Under the pieces are notes generated by a model that saw only the letters and a program-made list of their open reading frames with translations, was not told the origin of the DNA and ran no database searches. A stretch of 64,000 bases of DNA from Tanytarsus gracilentus (taxonomy: Eukaryota > Arthropoda > Insecta > Diptera > Chironomidae), in assembly GCA_038502055.1 (NCBI GenBank), contig JAXRKN010000043.1:2356001-2420000 (forward strand), written 5' to 3'. This document shows, in pieces, positions 32,853 to 44,873 of the stretch (its first letter is position 1; each line of letters begins with the position of its first letter). Both the position numbers and the translations under genes were made by a program.

Positions 32853-35800
32853 CTAAAGTTGTAGGTTAGCGAGACATTCTTTCGAGTAGATAATTTAGCA
32901 AGAATGGAAAATAATTTTTTGATCACACATTTGAAAGAAATTTATCAAAGGAAATGAGGAGTCGAAATTAATTAATTATGTGGAAATTTTTATTTTCGAT
33001 CAAACAAATCATTAATTTTTTGTTAAATTGGTAAAATAATTAATTATTTTAAATTTATTAATTTCAATCAAAATTTTTTTATGCGATGTAAAATTTTCTT
33101 TTCACTAATTTTTCCCAAAACACAAATTCTCACTAATCTCAACTCGAGTACAATTGTCGAGGAAATTACTTGATAAATTGAATTAACTCAACACGATTTT
33201 GAGTCAAGATTTGCGTTTATGGGTTTCTCTCTCGAGAAAAACTAACAAACACGCGTGCGAGTGAAAATCACTATCGAAGTCAAAGTTTGGTGGAAAGCCG
33301 CAAAGTAAATTTGCTGGAAAACATCTCGAGAGCGTAATAAAAATAATTTTTCTCTAAATTACATATCAGGATGGAAACTTGTGGGAGGAAATGGGAGATG
33401 GGAAAGTTTTAGCGAACAAAAGCGAGCAAAGAACTTAAGTTCAACTTTGGTTGCGGTAAATGACAGGGAAAAAAGTTAAAGACGGGAAAATTTTTTACAG
33501 TTTGAAGAAAAATTTAAATTTCTTAAGAAAACTTTAAAAAGTAATTAATTTTTTTTAAATTATTAAATTCAAAAAATGTCTCAAAATTTCCCACAAGAAC
33601 ACCACGCGACAGCACAATGACTCGAGAGACTTTCTTCTGTCTTTCTCGCTCGCCAAGCAATGAAAATTTTCCTTCCACGCTTTTTGCTCTCTTTCTTTTT
33701 CGTTAATAGCATAAAAAGTGTGACATTAAATATACTTTTAGTGAACTCACTCTGGCGTGTCATTTCGCGTCTGTTTTTTTCTATAAAAATGTGAGCATTG
33801 TGGCTTTAAATAGGAAAAAGTGCTTCAGTTAAGTGAGTGGAAGAAAAATGTCTTGATTTTGTTGAAATTGAGTGGAAGGGAATTAAGTTGAAAATTGTGG
33901 TTAGATTTAAAATATTTAAAAAATTCCGTTAAATTTTAGAAATCAATGAATTCCGCTAAATATTTATTTATTTCCACTCTTTTGATCTCAATTTTCCACC
34001 CTCAAAAATCAACCAACTCGATAATTCCTTCTCCAAATTCCAAACCCAACTAAATTTAGTTCTTTTTTTCTTCAAACGAATTTTTTTACTCACTAAACCT
34101 TTCTTAAGGATTTAGTGAATTGAGTCGATGTTAATCCTCGAAAGCTTTGCGAGCGCACAGTCGAGTGTGTGTGTGGGGTCACGAAAATCTGTTTAGTGGT
34201 TGTTGGATTTTTATCCCGCCAACAGAAACAGCTTAAAAATTATTTATAAAGAGGATGCGGAAGCCTTCGGTGATGGAGAGTTCCCTTTCGACTCGAGTGA
34301 TTTTCCATGAAAAATTTATTAATTTTTCTGATTATAAGATGAGGAATTTTTCTTCCCTTACTTTTTTATGTTTTCCGGCACAATTTTCATTTTGGCTCGA
34401 GATGAAAAATCAATATTGACTGAGAAGAAAAAATATTCAAACTGGTTTCAAGATAGAAGAATGGAAAAATTTATAGAATTATGAAAATTTTAAATTTTTA
34501 AAGCTTTCTGTTTGAATTTTCAAATTTCAACAATTTTAAGTTCAAAAATCACTTCATTAATTTTAAACAAATAAATTAATTTAATTTTTATTAAATTTCG
34601 ATCAAGACAAAAAACTTCAACAAGTTGAGAAAAATAATAAAAGCCGTCATGAACTTGACAAAACGGCACGTCGTGAATAAAAAAAGATAAACGGAATAAA
34701 AAAGAGAAGAACAAAAAAATCCAATTATGAAACACGAAAATGACATTTAAAGCATTAAATTGTATTATAGCATCAAGAAGAAAATAAATTTGTACATTTC
34801 AGAATAGAGCAAGAAAAATTTATTAAGACGGAAAGAGAAAAAATTATAAAAAAATTGTAAAAAAAATTCGAAGAATAAAAATTTTTCTTTTAATAAAAAA
34901 ATATTTTTTGTTCTTAGTTTTTCAGAATTTTTTAAGGTTAATTTTTCAGAATTTTAATTTATTCTTCAAAAAATTATTGCAGGTTTGATTGACTCCGCAA
35001 TTATGTAACAAACTTCAACTTGTCTAACGACACAGTCATAAAAATTGGACACACATCAAGAATGTAACATTGACATTTCATACATGCATAAACTTCAGAA
35101 TGGCAGTTGCCTTGAAATTTACGGCATGTCACCATATATTTCACTCTTTATACTCTCACCCTCCCAACTGATAATAGACATTCCAACAGATGTTATTGCA
35201 TTTTAATGCCATTCCTAAAGCTCATAAATATTTCTTTCAACCTCGAGTGTAGAGATGTATGTTTGTGTGTCAGCTCTCATAGTCGTCATTCCCTTTACAT
35301 TCAACATCATCCACTCTCTGTCGTAAATAGTAAAACAGTGCCACCGATAGTACATTAGAATAAATTTTAATTCTATTTTCAGCTCACAGTCAGGAACATG
35401 AAAGTACATTGTGCGGAATCCTCATTTTGCTGTTGTTTGTGTTTTCCAAAGCAATTTCATCTCTCATGCCTTCTAAGCTGATGCTCTTGCTTTCTATGTA
35501 AATTATGGTAGCATGACTGAATTTTGCTTTTACCAAGGAGAATGAGAAATGAACAACATTATTTTATGGATAGTTTGGACTTTTGAATGTACATGAGGAC
35601 TAATTTTAAGAACTCAAAAATTTTGACCGTTAAAAATTTAAATTTTAGGGTTTTAATAAATTTTAATAGAAAAACTTTCTTTTATTATCATCAGTCGAAA
35701 AATAATTTTAAAACTTTACAAACTCTCGAAAATTTCACAATTTAGTCTCGATCGCGGTTTCACTGTAAAATTTCAGTTTTGCAGCCACTTTTCACTTCCT

Positions 35801-38670
35801 TCTCGTGTTATTTCATTTTGTAAAATTGTAATATGTCAGATCCATCACACACATTCGGTTGTTATTCTATCCATGAGATATGACTGCAAAATTGCATGAA
35901 ATGAGAAAGCATGGTTCATAAATATTTCATTGCAATGCGCCTCAAAATGTAAAAACATATTTTATAGTTTGGAAGTTTTTTTCTTATCAAAAATGAATGG
36001 AAAGTATGTCGAAAAGCATGCTCAAATTTTTAAAATTTCATTCTCAATTTTTTACTGACACTGAGATGAAAATCAACTGAAAAATTCGCAAGTGGGTTTG
36101 AAAATTATTTTTTATGTCCATAAAACTAACTGAAAATTTAACCTTTATATATTTTCTCACTTTTAAAGTTTTCAGGACTTTAACCCAACGGAGGAAACTT
36201 GTCATATTTTGCGTTTTCTGACTTGTTTCATCCCCTTGTTTAGTCCTCAAATATTTGAAATAAAATAAATTAATTACAAAAAATTAACATCGATAATTTT
36301 TCAACCCTTTAAATTGTCGCCATTACGTAGCCGCAAAACATTTTTCGACAACACCCCAAAAGTCTAATGAATAAAAAATCCATTTCTGATAAAACTCGTG
36401 AACTCTTTTTCGAGACATTTACTTTCCATAAATATTCTCGAGGGGACAATAATGGATATTAAAATATTCAGCCACTCCCTCTCGGCTGATTGCCGACACT
36501 TGTCTTACAAAATGTGTACATTTAAGTGAGCTTGATTGCTTTCAACTAACTAACCCGAATAAACCCTCAATTTAGGATAGTGGTGGCGAGGAGTTACATA
36601 ACAAGTGAGAAAATTTGATTGATTGAAAATTCAAATATTTGAGTTAGAAAATATTTTTTTCGAAGGGTCTTTTCTTATCGTCGCATCGTCAGCATAAAAC
36701 TAGTTGACAAAGGAAATAAAAAAATTATTCGACGCAGTTAGAAAGAGGAAATCATGTCATGTCATTAGAACTAATGTAATTATAGCATGATAGTGAATTT
36801 TAGTCGTTGATATATCGAAAATATTGATGATTCATCAATGCCATGTATGAGTTCTCGTTATGTTAATTTTTCACATCCTTGTGGCTTAATTTAAAATTGT
36901 CTGATTATTTTTTTTGTAAATAAGCTTCATTACATCGTTTTAAATTTGATGACGCATCAATTATCACTTTTTCAATAAAAAACCCACCCGCAAAAAGAGA
37001 ATGATTGAAATTTTAATTAACTGTTGAATGAATAATGGAAATTATTTATTAATTAATTGTGGTGGTTGGTGGTGATTCAATTGAGTAATGGTTTTGTTCG
37101 AATTAATTAAAAAACATTTTAAAAAAGCAAAATTTAAATGGAAATTGATTGATTTTTTGAACATTAATTTTTTTGATTCTAAATTTATAAAAATCCTCTT
37201 AATTTTCTCGTGTTGACCAAGGAAAAAATTATTGCAAATTTTTATTTTAATATTAATTTATACATATTCAAAAATTTAACGTTAAAATATATAAAAAGTG
37301 TAATCTTATCCCTAAGATATTTCAACTTCAGCAACACCTCCTAAATTTTTAATAAGACTCCCAAAAATTTCCTTTCCCAAGGCAATTTCGCGCGAGAGTT
37401 TAATCAATTTAGAAACATCAACATTCTTTTGTTTAAAAACAACAATTTTCCTCCATTATTGCCGTCAATAAGTGAAAATGTATTTTCTTTCCTTCTTTTT
37501 GCAACAACAGATGAACAAATAAATCCAGTGCTTGCGTTAAAAAGGAAAATTTCTCTCCCACTCTCGCGCTGTAATAAGCTTCAAATCGATTAACCTCTGG
37601 CATTGGGTGAATGTGAAAAAGTTCCTCTGAGCCAAACAACAGCAGCATATTTATTTTACGGCATACAACCCTGGGATTGATTTATCGACACGGGAGCCAG
37701 ATGAATTAAAATTTATTGGAATTACACAAGAAAATTTTGCTCCTTTTAAACCCATCCCGAATAAAAAAACAACCCGAAAATACTTGTGGAGTGAGTTGAG
37801 CGAAGAAAAGTTTTGTGTTTGGGGAATTTTTGACCCAATAAATTTTTTTACTCTACATGGTAAAATTTAGTTTTTCGATCGCTAAAAATTTGTGAAAATT
37901 CAAAAAAAATTGGAATTGACTTTTAGATCATAACATGATGAAATTTTTAAAAAATGCTGCACTCAAATTTTTTCGATTACTTTGATAGCTAATTTTTAAA
38001 ACAAAAAAGAACGTTATAAAAATTCACTTGAAAAACACAGTAAACTTCATAACGTAATTTTTAATTTCAAAAATAAGGTACCAAAAATCCAAGCAATCAA
38101 AAAACTTGAAAGCAGCTGGAAATAAATTGTAATATTTCTTAAGAACCCTGCAACTAACCCTCTAACCAGATCATGTACAACTTTATCCACATTCAAACAC
38201 ACAAATCTCCTTTTTCCATACCCAAAAGTGATTGAGATGGCCAGAGAGAGAGACAAAAGAAATCGAAAACTTTCGTTTTAGGCTTGACTTGTCAATTGAC
38301 TTTTAAGCAGATCAAAGGTTGAAAAGTTCAGCACCCACACACACATGTGTTTTTCTACTCAATTGAGTGCTTGTTCCTCCCTCAAGAAAAGTTTTTCCGA
38401 TTAAGGCGAATTTCTTCGTGATGTTATGTGTGTACCATATGTTTGCTCATGTAGGTGTAGCTAAACGTCTTCAAACATTGCATTATTAAATTTTCCCTGT
38501 GAGCAATTGCTTAATAAATCTTAGAGTAAATTCTAAGATCTGATTTGTTCACTGGAAAGTTGGCAAAAAAAGGATTAAAAATTTTCACTTGAACACGACA
38601 TAAAATAAAATTGCGTCGTCTCACCGCATCTGGTGGTTATCTTTCTTTTCTTGTGAGAAAATCTTACGCG
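32853..38670. other. intergenic region, no gene recognised
   Basis: AT-rich DNA with only short open frames that show no family signature. A TATA-like TATAAAAAT at 33782 and an initiator-like TTCAGTT at 33824 are 45 bp apart, too far for a standard core promoter, and no reading frame follows. Confidence 0.5.
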
Positions 38671-39766
38671 AACAAGATGGGTCTGCAAACGGCGTTGCCA
38701 TTTCCAATAGCTCCGCTGTCTTAGATTAGTACCCCATAGTTCTGAAAAATGGACATTAGTGGCACTCCTGGCCGACCATGATGGACATTCCTCAAAAATC
38801 GTCAATGTCAATAAATTCCTGATGCAATGAGGAGTTCAACGACATACATGAAGCCATAGTTCTGAAAAATGGACATTAGTGGTACTCCTGGTCGGCCATG
38901 ATGGACATTCTTCAAAAATCGTCAATGTCAATCGATTCCTGATGCAATGACGAGTTGAACGACATACATGAAGCCATAGTTCTTAAAAATGGACATTAGT
39001 GGCACTCCTGGTCGGCCATGATGGACATTCTTCAAAAATCGTCAATGTCAATCGATTCCTGATGCAATGACGAGTTCAACGACATACATGAAGCCATAGT
39101 TCTGAAAAATGGACATTAGTGGCACTCCTGGTCGGCCATGATGGACACTCCTCAAAAATCATCAATGTCAATCGATTCCTGATGCAATGACGAGTTCAAC
39201 GACATACATGAAGCCATAGTTCTGAAAAATGGGCATTAGTGGCACTCCAGGCTGGCCATGATCGACACTCCTCAAAAATCGTCAATGCCAATCGATTCCT
39301 GATGCAATTACGAGTTCAACGACATACATGAAGCCATATAAGAGAAAATTTGTATGAAAAAGGACATTTTTGCACTCAGGGACGGTCCTTGAAGGATCAT
39401 ACCTCAAAACAAAATACTTCTTGCACAACTAGAACCAAAACCCGATCTTTAGCCACAAACCCGAGTCAAATCCGACCAGCCGTTCTTGAGATATGGCGTT
39501 CACTAAGATCGTAAGAAAGTAAGAAAGTGAGAAAGTGAGAAAGTGAGAAAGTGAGAAAGTGAGAAAGTGAGAAAGTAAGATGACTTAAATGGCTCTAACT
39601 CCTCGTAGGATCAACCGATTTCAAATCTGTTTTCGCCAGTTTGTAGGGTTTGACTAGGCCTATCATTTGAGCATAAGTTTTGATATTGCAAAATGTAATG
39701 TCTTGGCACTAGGGGCCGAAAACAGGTTTTGGAAAAATCCAAAATTAATATATAGCGGAGCTATAA
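38671..39766 (+). mobile_element. Helentron-like non-autonomous element, copy 2 (five repeat units)
   Basis: The ends match copy 1: ACAAGATGGGTCTGCAAACG at the start, TAGCTCCGCT near 38708, and TATAGCGGAGCTATA at the end. It has five 120-bp units and an AAGAAAGTG microsatellite at about 39511-39579. It shares more detail with copy 3 than with copy 1, for example GATTAGTACCCCATAGTTC after the 5' sub-terminal repeat. Confidence 0.78.
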
Positions 39767-40669
39767 TAAGAGTGGAGAGGGTGAAAAATTCTCTGCTCAT
39801 AATGATGATGATAACAGAGCAACATTTATTCGTGCTTAATAATCCCATCAGATTAAGCCAACCTGACATTCTTCTTTTCATTATAAAAAAAATCGCTCTT
39901 TAATCCTTTCGGATTTTTTCTTTCGTTATTCTCGATGTGAGTGGATGTGAATGTTCAAGAGAAGTGAGGCGAGTTTAATTAAGTTTATGAAATTGCCAAT
40001 TTTCTTGTTCTATGTTAGTTGTGCTGCAGCAGCGATAATGTTTAATGTACATTAATGCTTGTATAAGCATAGCCAGTTGTCTAGCCTCAAGCGAAAATGC
40101 TTTTTGCTGATAGATAACGAAGATTGGAGGGACAAAGAAATTTAATAAAATAGTTTGATTAATTAACGTATTTTTTAATATTGAAATTTGTTAAATGTAA
40201 ACAAATTTAATTAAATTTGATTTTATGTATAAATTTGAAGAGAAGCACGAATATTTGTAAAGTCCCTGGTGACATAAAAATAACATTCAAGTTAAGCAAG
40301 CAAAAAGGTGTAAACAACTGTGAAAAGGAGTACAAAAAGAAGAAAAACTTAATCGGAACAATCCATCATCCATCACAGCAACTTTCAAAAGATCGTATCT
40401 AAAAAAGTGTTAGAGAAAAACAAGTCATGACGTTGACGATCTTTGCGTGCTTAATTATTTCATCAAGCGGAGTTTTCCTCTCTCCTCAAATTTCATCCAT
40501 TTATCAAAAAAACTTTCTCGGAAAAAGGCGTGTAAAATTATCAAATTTCAGATTAAAAATTCCTTTTGATAATTTGTCAATTGAATAATTTTAAGAGGAT
40601 TGCGCGTGTATTTTTGACACGCGAGAGTTAATGAACCTTTTTTAAGAGGGTGAGAGATAAAAATATGAA
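39767..40669. other. 903-bp spacer between two Helentron-like copies
   Basis: Ordinary AT-rich sequence; no gene or repeat recognised. Confidence 0.5.
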
Positions 40670-41365
40670 AACAAGATGGGTCTGCAAACGGCATTGCCAT
40701 TTCCAATAGCTCCGCTGTCATAGATTAGTACCCCATAGTTCTGAAAAATGGACATTAGTGGCACTCCTGGCCGACCATGATGGACATTCCTCAAAAATCG
40801 TCAATGTTAATAAATTCCTGATGCAATGACGAGTTCAACGACATACATGAAGCCATAGTTCTGAAAAATGGACATTAGTGGCACTCCAGGCCGTCCATGA
40901 TGGACACTCCTCAAAAATCGTCAATGCCAATCGATTCCTGATGCAATTACGAGTTCAACGATACCCATGAAGCCATATAAAAGAAAATTTGTATGAAAAA
41001 GGACATTTTTGCACTCAGGGACGGTCCTTGAAGGGTCATACCTCAAAACTAAATACTTCTTGCACAACTAGAGCCAAAACCCGATCTTTAGCCACAAACC
41101 CGAGTCAAATCCGACCAGCCGTTCTTGAGATATGGCGTTCACTAAGATCGTAAGAAAGTGAGAAAGTAAGAAAGTAAGATGACTTAAATGGCTCTAACTC
41201 CTCGTAGGATCAACCGATTTCAAATCTGTTTTCGCCAGTTTGTAGGGTTTGACTAGGCCTATCATTTGAGTATAAGTTTTGATATTGCAAAATGTAATGT
41301 CTTGGCACTAGGGGCCGAAAACAGGTTTTGGAAAAATCCAAAATTAATATATAGCGGAGCTATAA
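40670..41365 (+). mobile_element. Helentron-like non-autonomous element, copy 3 (two repeat units)
   Basis: Same ends and 3' block as copies 1 and 2, but only two 120-bp units and a short AAGAAAGT tract (about 41150-41178). It shows that the internal minisatellite changes copy number while the ends stay constant. Confidence 0.78.
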
Positions 41366-44300
41366 TTTATGACAAAACACTTTAAATTTTTAATTAGCAA
41401 AGATAAAACAAAAATTTGCTGAAGAAAAATGATTTATGAGAAAATTCCGAAATATTTTGCTAGAAATTTAATAAAATATTCCAGAGCCATTTTACAATTC
41501 ATGCACAAAAGCGACAAAGTAAATTCACCAGAAACCAATTTCATTTGTTGAATAAAAAATAAAGATTAGAAAATTATGCGTGGGGTTATTCAGAATTCAA
41601 AAATATTGATTTTGAAGAAAAAGCAATCAGAATTTCAAATGAAAAAATGTAACGTTTAGAAGGTATCTCTTGAATATCGTAAAGCTCGCATGTTCAGTAT
41701 CGAAACGAGAGAGAAATTTTTAAGTACATGAAAAATTCTTGAATACGACGCAGATTTTTATCTGCCAGATATTAAAAGCAGTTCAATAAGCTTCAATGGG
41801 ACTCGCTCACATCCTCAACCCCTCTTCTCTTTTAAATTAAATTATTTTTGAATAAAATTGAAATAATTTCGAGCTCTCTCAAGCACTTTTCAGCTTGAAT
41901 TGTGATGGAGTGCTCTTAAACAGTCTCGCTTTGACGCTGTAATGTTGCTGGCATTAAAATATATCAATTTAAGTCGCGAGACGAAGAGCTTTTATGATAA
42001 AATTTGCTTTCATTTACAAAATTGGAGTGGAAAACTTTTTGAAGATTCTAAAATAAAAAATTTCAACCCTGAACTGCGTCTGGAAATTTCTCAAGTAACA
42101 AATTGCAATTTCATGTTTGCTTTTCATTATAAATTGATATGCGATAAAATTCCTCAATTTGTAGACACCCCAAAAACTTAATGAACTTCTCATGCATGAA
42201 TGAAGGAAGTAAGTGATTGTGTGTGTAGGAAGTAATTGAATTATTCGATGAGAATCAATTGATGTCATTTTGGATAAAGAGGGAGGAAAATTGGAAATTG
42301 ACTTTGCCATTGATTTTATCTCATTTTCACATTTGAAATGATCTTTTTTTCTCTTCATGCTTATGAGATTACTGTCATCCGTCTGAAAAATGAGAGTTGA
42401 GTTGAGTTGTGAAGGAGTTGGAGGGAGGAAATTCGATTTGTTCATTTAAGTGAAATTTCTCATGTGGAAGAAAACATTTGAGGGAAAAATAAGGAATTTT
42501 AAGATATTTTTAATAAAAAATCGAAGTTCCTTAATTTATTTTTTCACACTAAACGCTTTAATTTTTGTGACCTACAAAAAACTCAAAGCGTGAATTTTTC
42601 CACCTTTAATTTCACCTCATTGCATGTCAATGTTGATTTAAATGCTTTCGTACATTTTTGATGAATTACCAAATTTTTTTCGTTTTCTTTTGCTTATCAA
42701 TTAATTCCACACTACAAATCTTTCAGGAATTTCTCGATTTTTTCTTCACACATTTAAAAGCTGAAATTATTTAATTTTCTTTTTGCGGCTTTCATTCACT
42801 TTCTAGTGACATAATCTTGAGACATGGAGAGGAAAACTCTGGAAAATTTTAAAATGCATAAATTTATTTCAAATTAGTTTTTAAAAAATATTTTATAAAA
42901 ATATTGAAAAGTTTAAAACATGCAAAGTTACCATCCCTTTTATCAAAAACTTCCTTCTCACATTTTCCCAGCACGTTCTCAAGAATAAAAGAGAATTTTT
43001 AAGCGAAACAATTTTTCACTTCATCGATCAATAATTTTACGCGCCAGCACCAAAGTTTCCTTTTTCCTCCGATCGCATTTCACATTTTTTATCGGAAACA
43101 AATCGCTAAATTTAGTGTTTCAAAAAAGGTTTAATTAGTGACAGAATAATTAAAATTGATTGAGCTATTTAAGGCAATTTTTTACAGCTGCTTTTGTTGT
43201 GGAGTTAGAGTTCGTTGCCATTTGTGTCATCGATCCAATATTGTGTGAAACATTCGTGTGAAAAATGCAAAAGCTGTTCTGAACGTTTTAAAATAGATTT
43301 AAAGTTTCAATTCAAAAAATTTGTTTAAAAATCTTTTTTAGAGCTTTTAAAAAGATAAATTTTTATTTTTTTGCAAACTCGCAATAGTAAAAATTTATTT
43401 TTCAATTCACGACATTTTCCGTAGATTTATGAACGGCTAGGTTTAAAAATAAAATCTGATGCAATAATTCATGATGCAAAATTTTCCTCCGCAACATCAC
43501 CACCAATAACACGAAATCTGCTGAAAATTTTAAAATGGCAAACTTGACCGAAAAACACAAAATACAGAAAACGATTTGCGGTGCTAAAATATTATTTTAT
43601 GATGCTGGCATGAGTGTGCATGTGAATTAGAAGTGCTAAAATATAAATGTGCAAACCCAAATCAATTTGCATGGCTCTGGAATTTGTATTCGAATGCGGA
43701 ATCATTTCTTAGTTGTCTGGAATTGAAAATTTAATGCTGATTTTGGCTAAAGATTTTCGATATATTCAAGAATTCATAAATTGAAATTGATATTTTTCGA
43801 ATTTGTTTCTTATGCGGTTTTTTTTGATTTGATTAAAATATGACGTAAAACAAATTAAAAATATTTTTGTTCAAAAATTTATAAAAATAAATAAAATGAC
43901 TGAATTCTATTTTAATTTCGATTGCCATAGCTCCATGACGGTAATATTTCACATGTGTAAAAACATACGAAATTTAACACGAGCTGCACGAGGCATTGAC
44001 TCAAAAAGAACACCTAAAATAGCATAAAAAAGCTTTCGTGTGCGAATATCAACGTCGAAGACACTCAATTCACACACTTTTATGTTTTTTTCATAAACGA
44101 AAACTCGTGCCATGACGAAATTCGAGATTCTTTTATTTTTTTTTGAAGAAGCGTTTCACTCGAAATAATTGAAAAATTCTGTGAAAATAATTTTTAAATT
44201 AAATTTCTTAAAATATTAAATTTAAATTTTTATTTTTTAAATTTGGAGAGTATTTTTTTAAATAAACCTTGAAAATGTCAGTGAGTTTCAAAAAATTTGT

Positions 44301-44873
44301 GAGAAACTTTTTTAAAGATGGTCAAAATTTTTTCCTGTTTTATTCTCAAAAGAAAAATATTTTTAAAGTTTTCCTCTGAGCCTCCTTTAAAAACAGTCCC
44401 AAAAAAATAAATACAATAGCAAACACTCACAAAGTCCACCAACATTTGTGGCAAGTTTTTCTTTCATCCCTCTTTTCCCATCTCAAATGGTGTCGCTTAT
44501 AAATTATTCATTTTAAACTAAATGGATTCGATGACAATGGGAATTACATCGAGTTCTTTTTATGTTTACTTCTTTCTTATTCTCACCACTGCTTATGTAA
44601 AAGCTAGCACACAGCAGATGCTTCATGAGTAAACGATTTAGTTTGTCAATTCACGATGATGATGATGGAGATTGTGTGGCGATAAAAGAGTCTATTGAAT
44701 TATTAAATGATGAAAAGTGAGGAAAAGTGATTCACAACTTTAACAAAAGCACGACAGATGTGATTAAAAGCTTTTAAAAAATTTATATTTAAATTCTAAG
44801 CTTAAATTGTATTAAATATAATTTTTTACTAAAATATTTTTAAAAAAAATTTTCACTCCAATTTTCCAACATT
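41366..44873. other. intergenic region, no gene recognised
   Basis: AT-rich sequence downstream of the 777-residue gene. The longest open frame (42014-42445, minus) is low in coding character and unlike any family I know. Confidence 0.5.

Noticed and set aside
42014..42445. 143-codon minus-strand open frame
   Set aside because: Overlaps an equally plausible frame on the other strand and shows no domain or gene signals.
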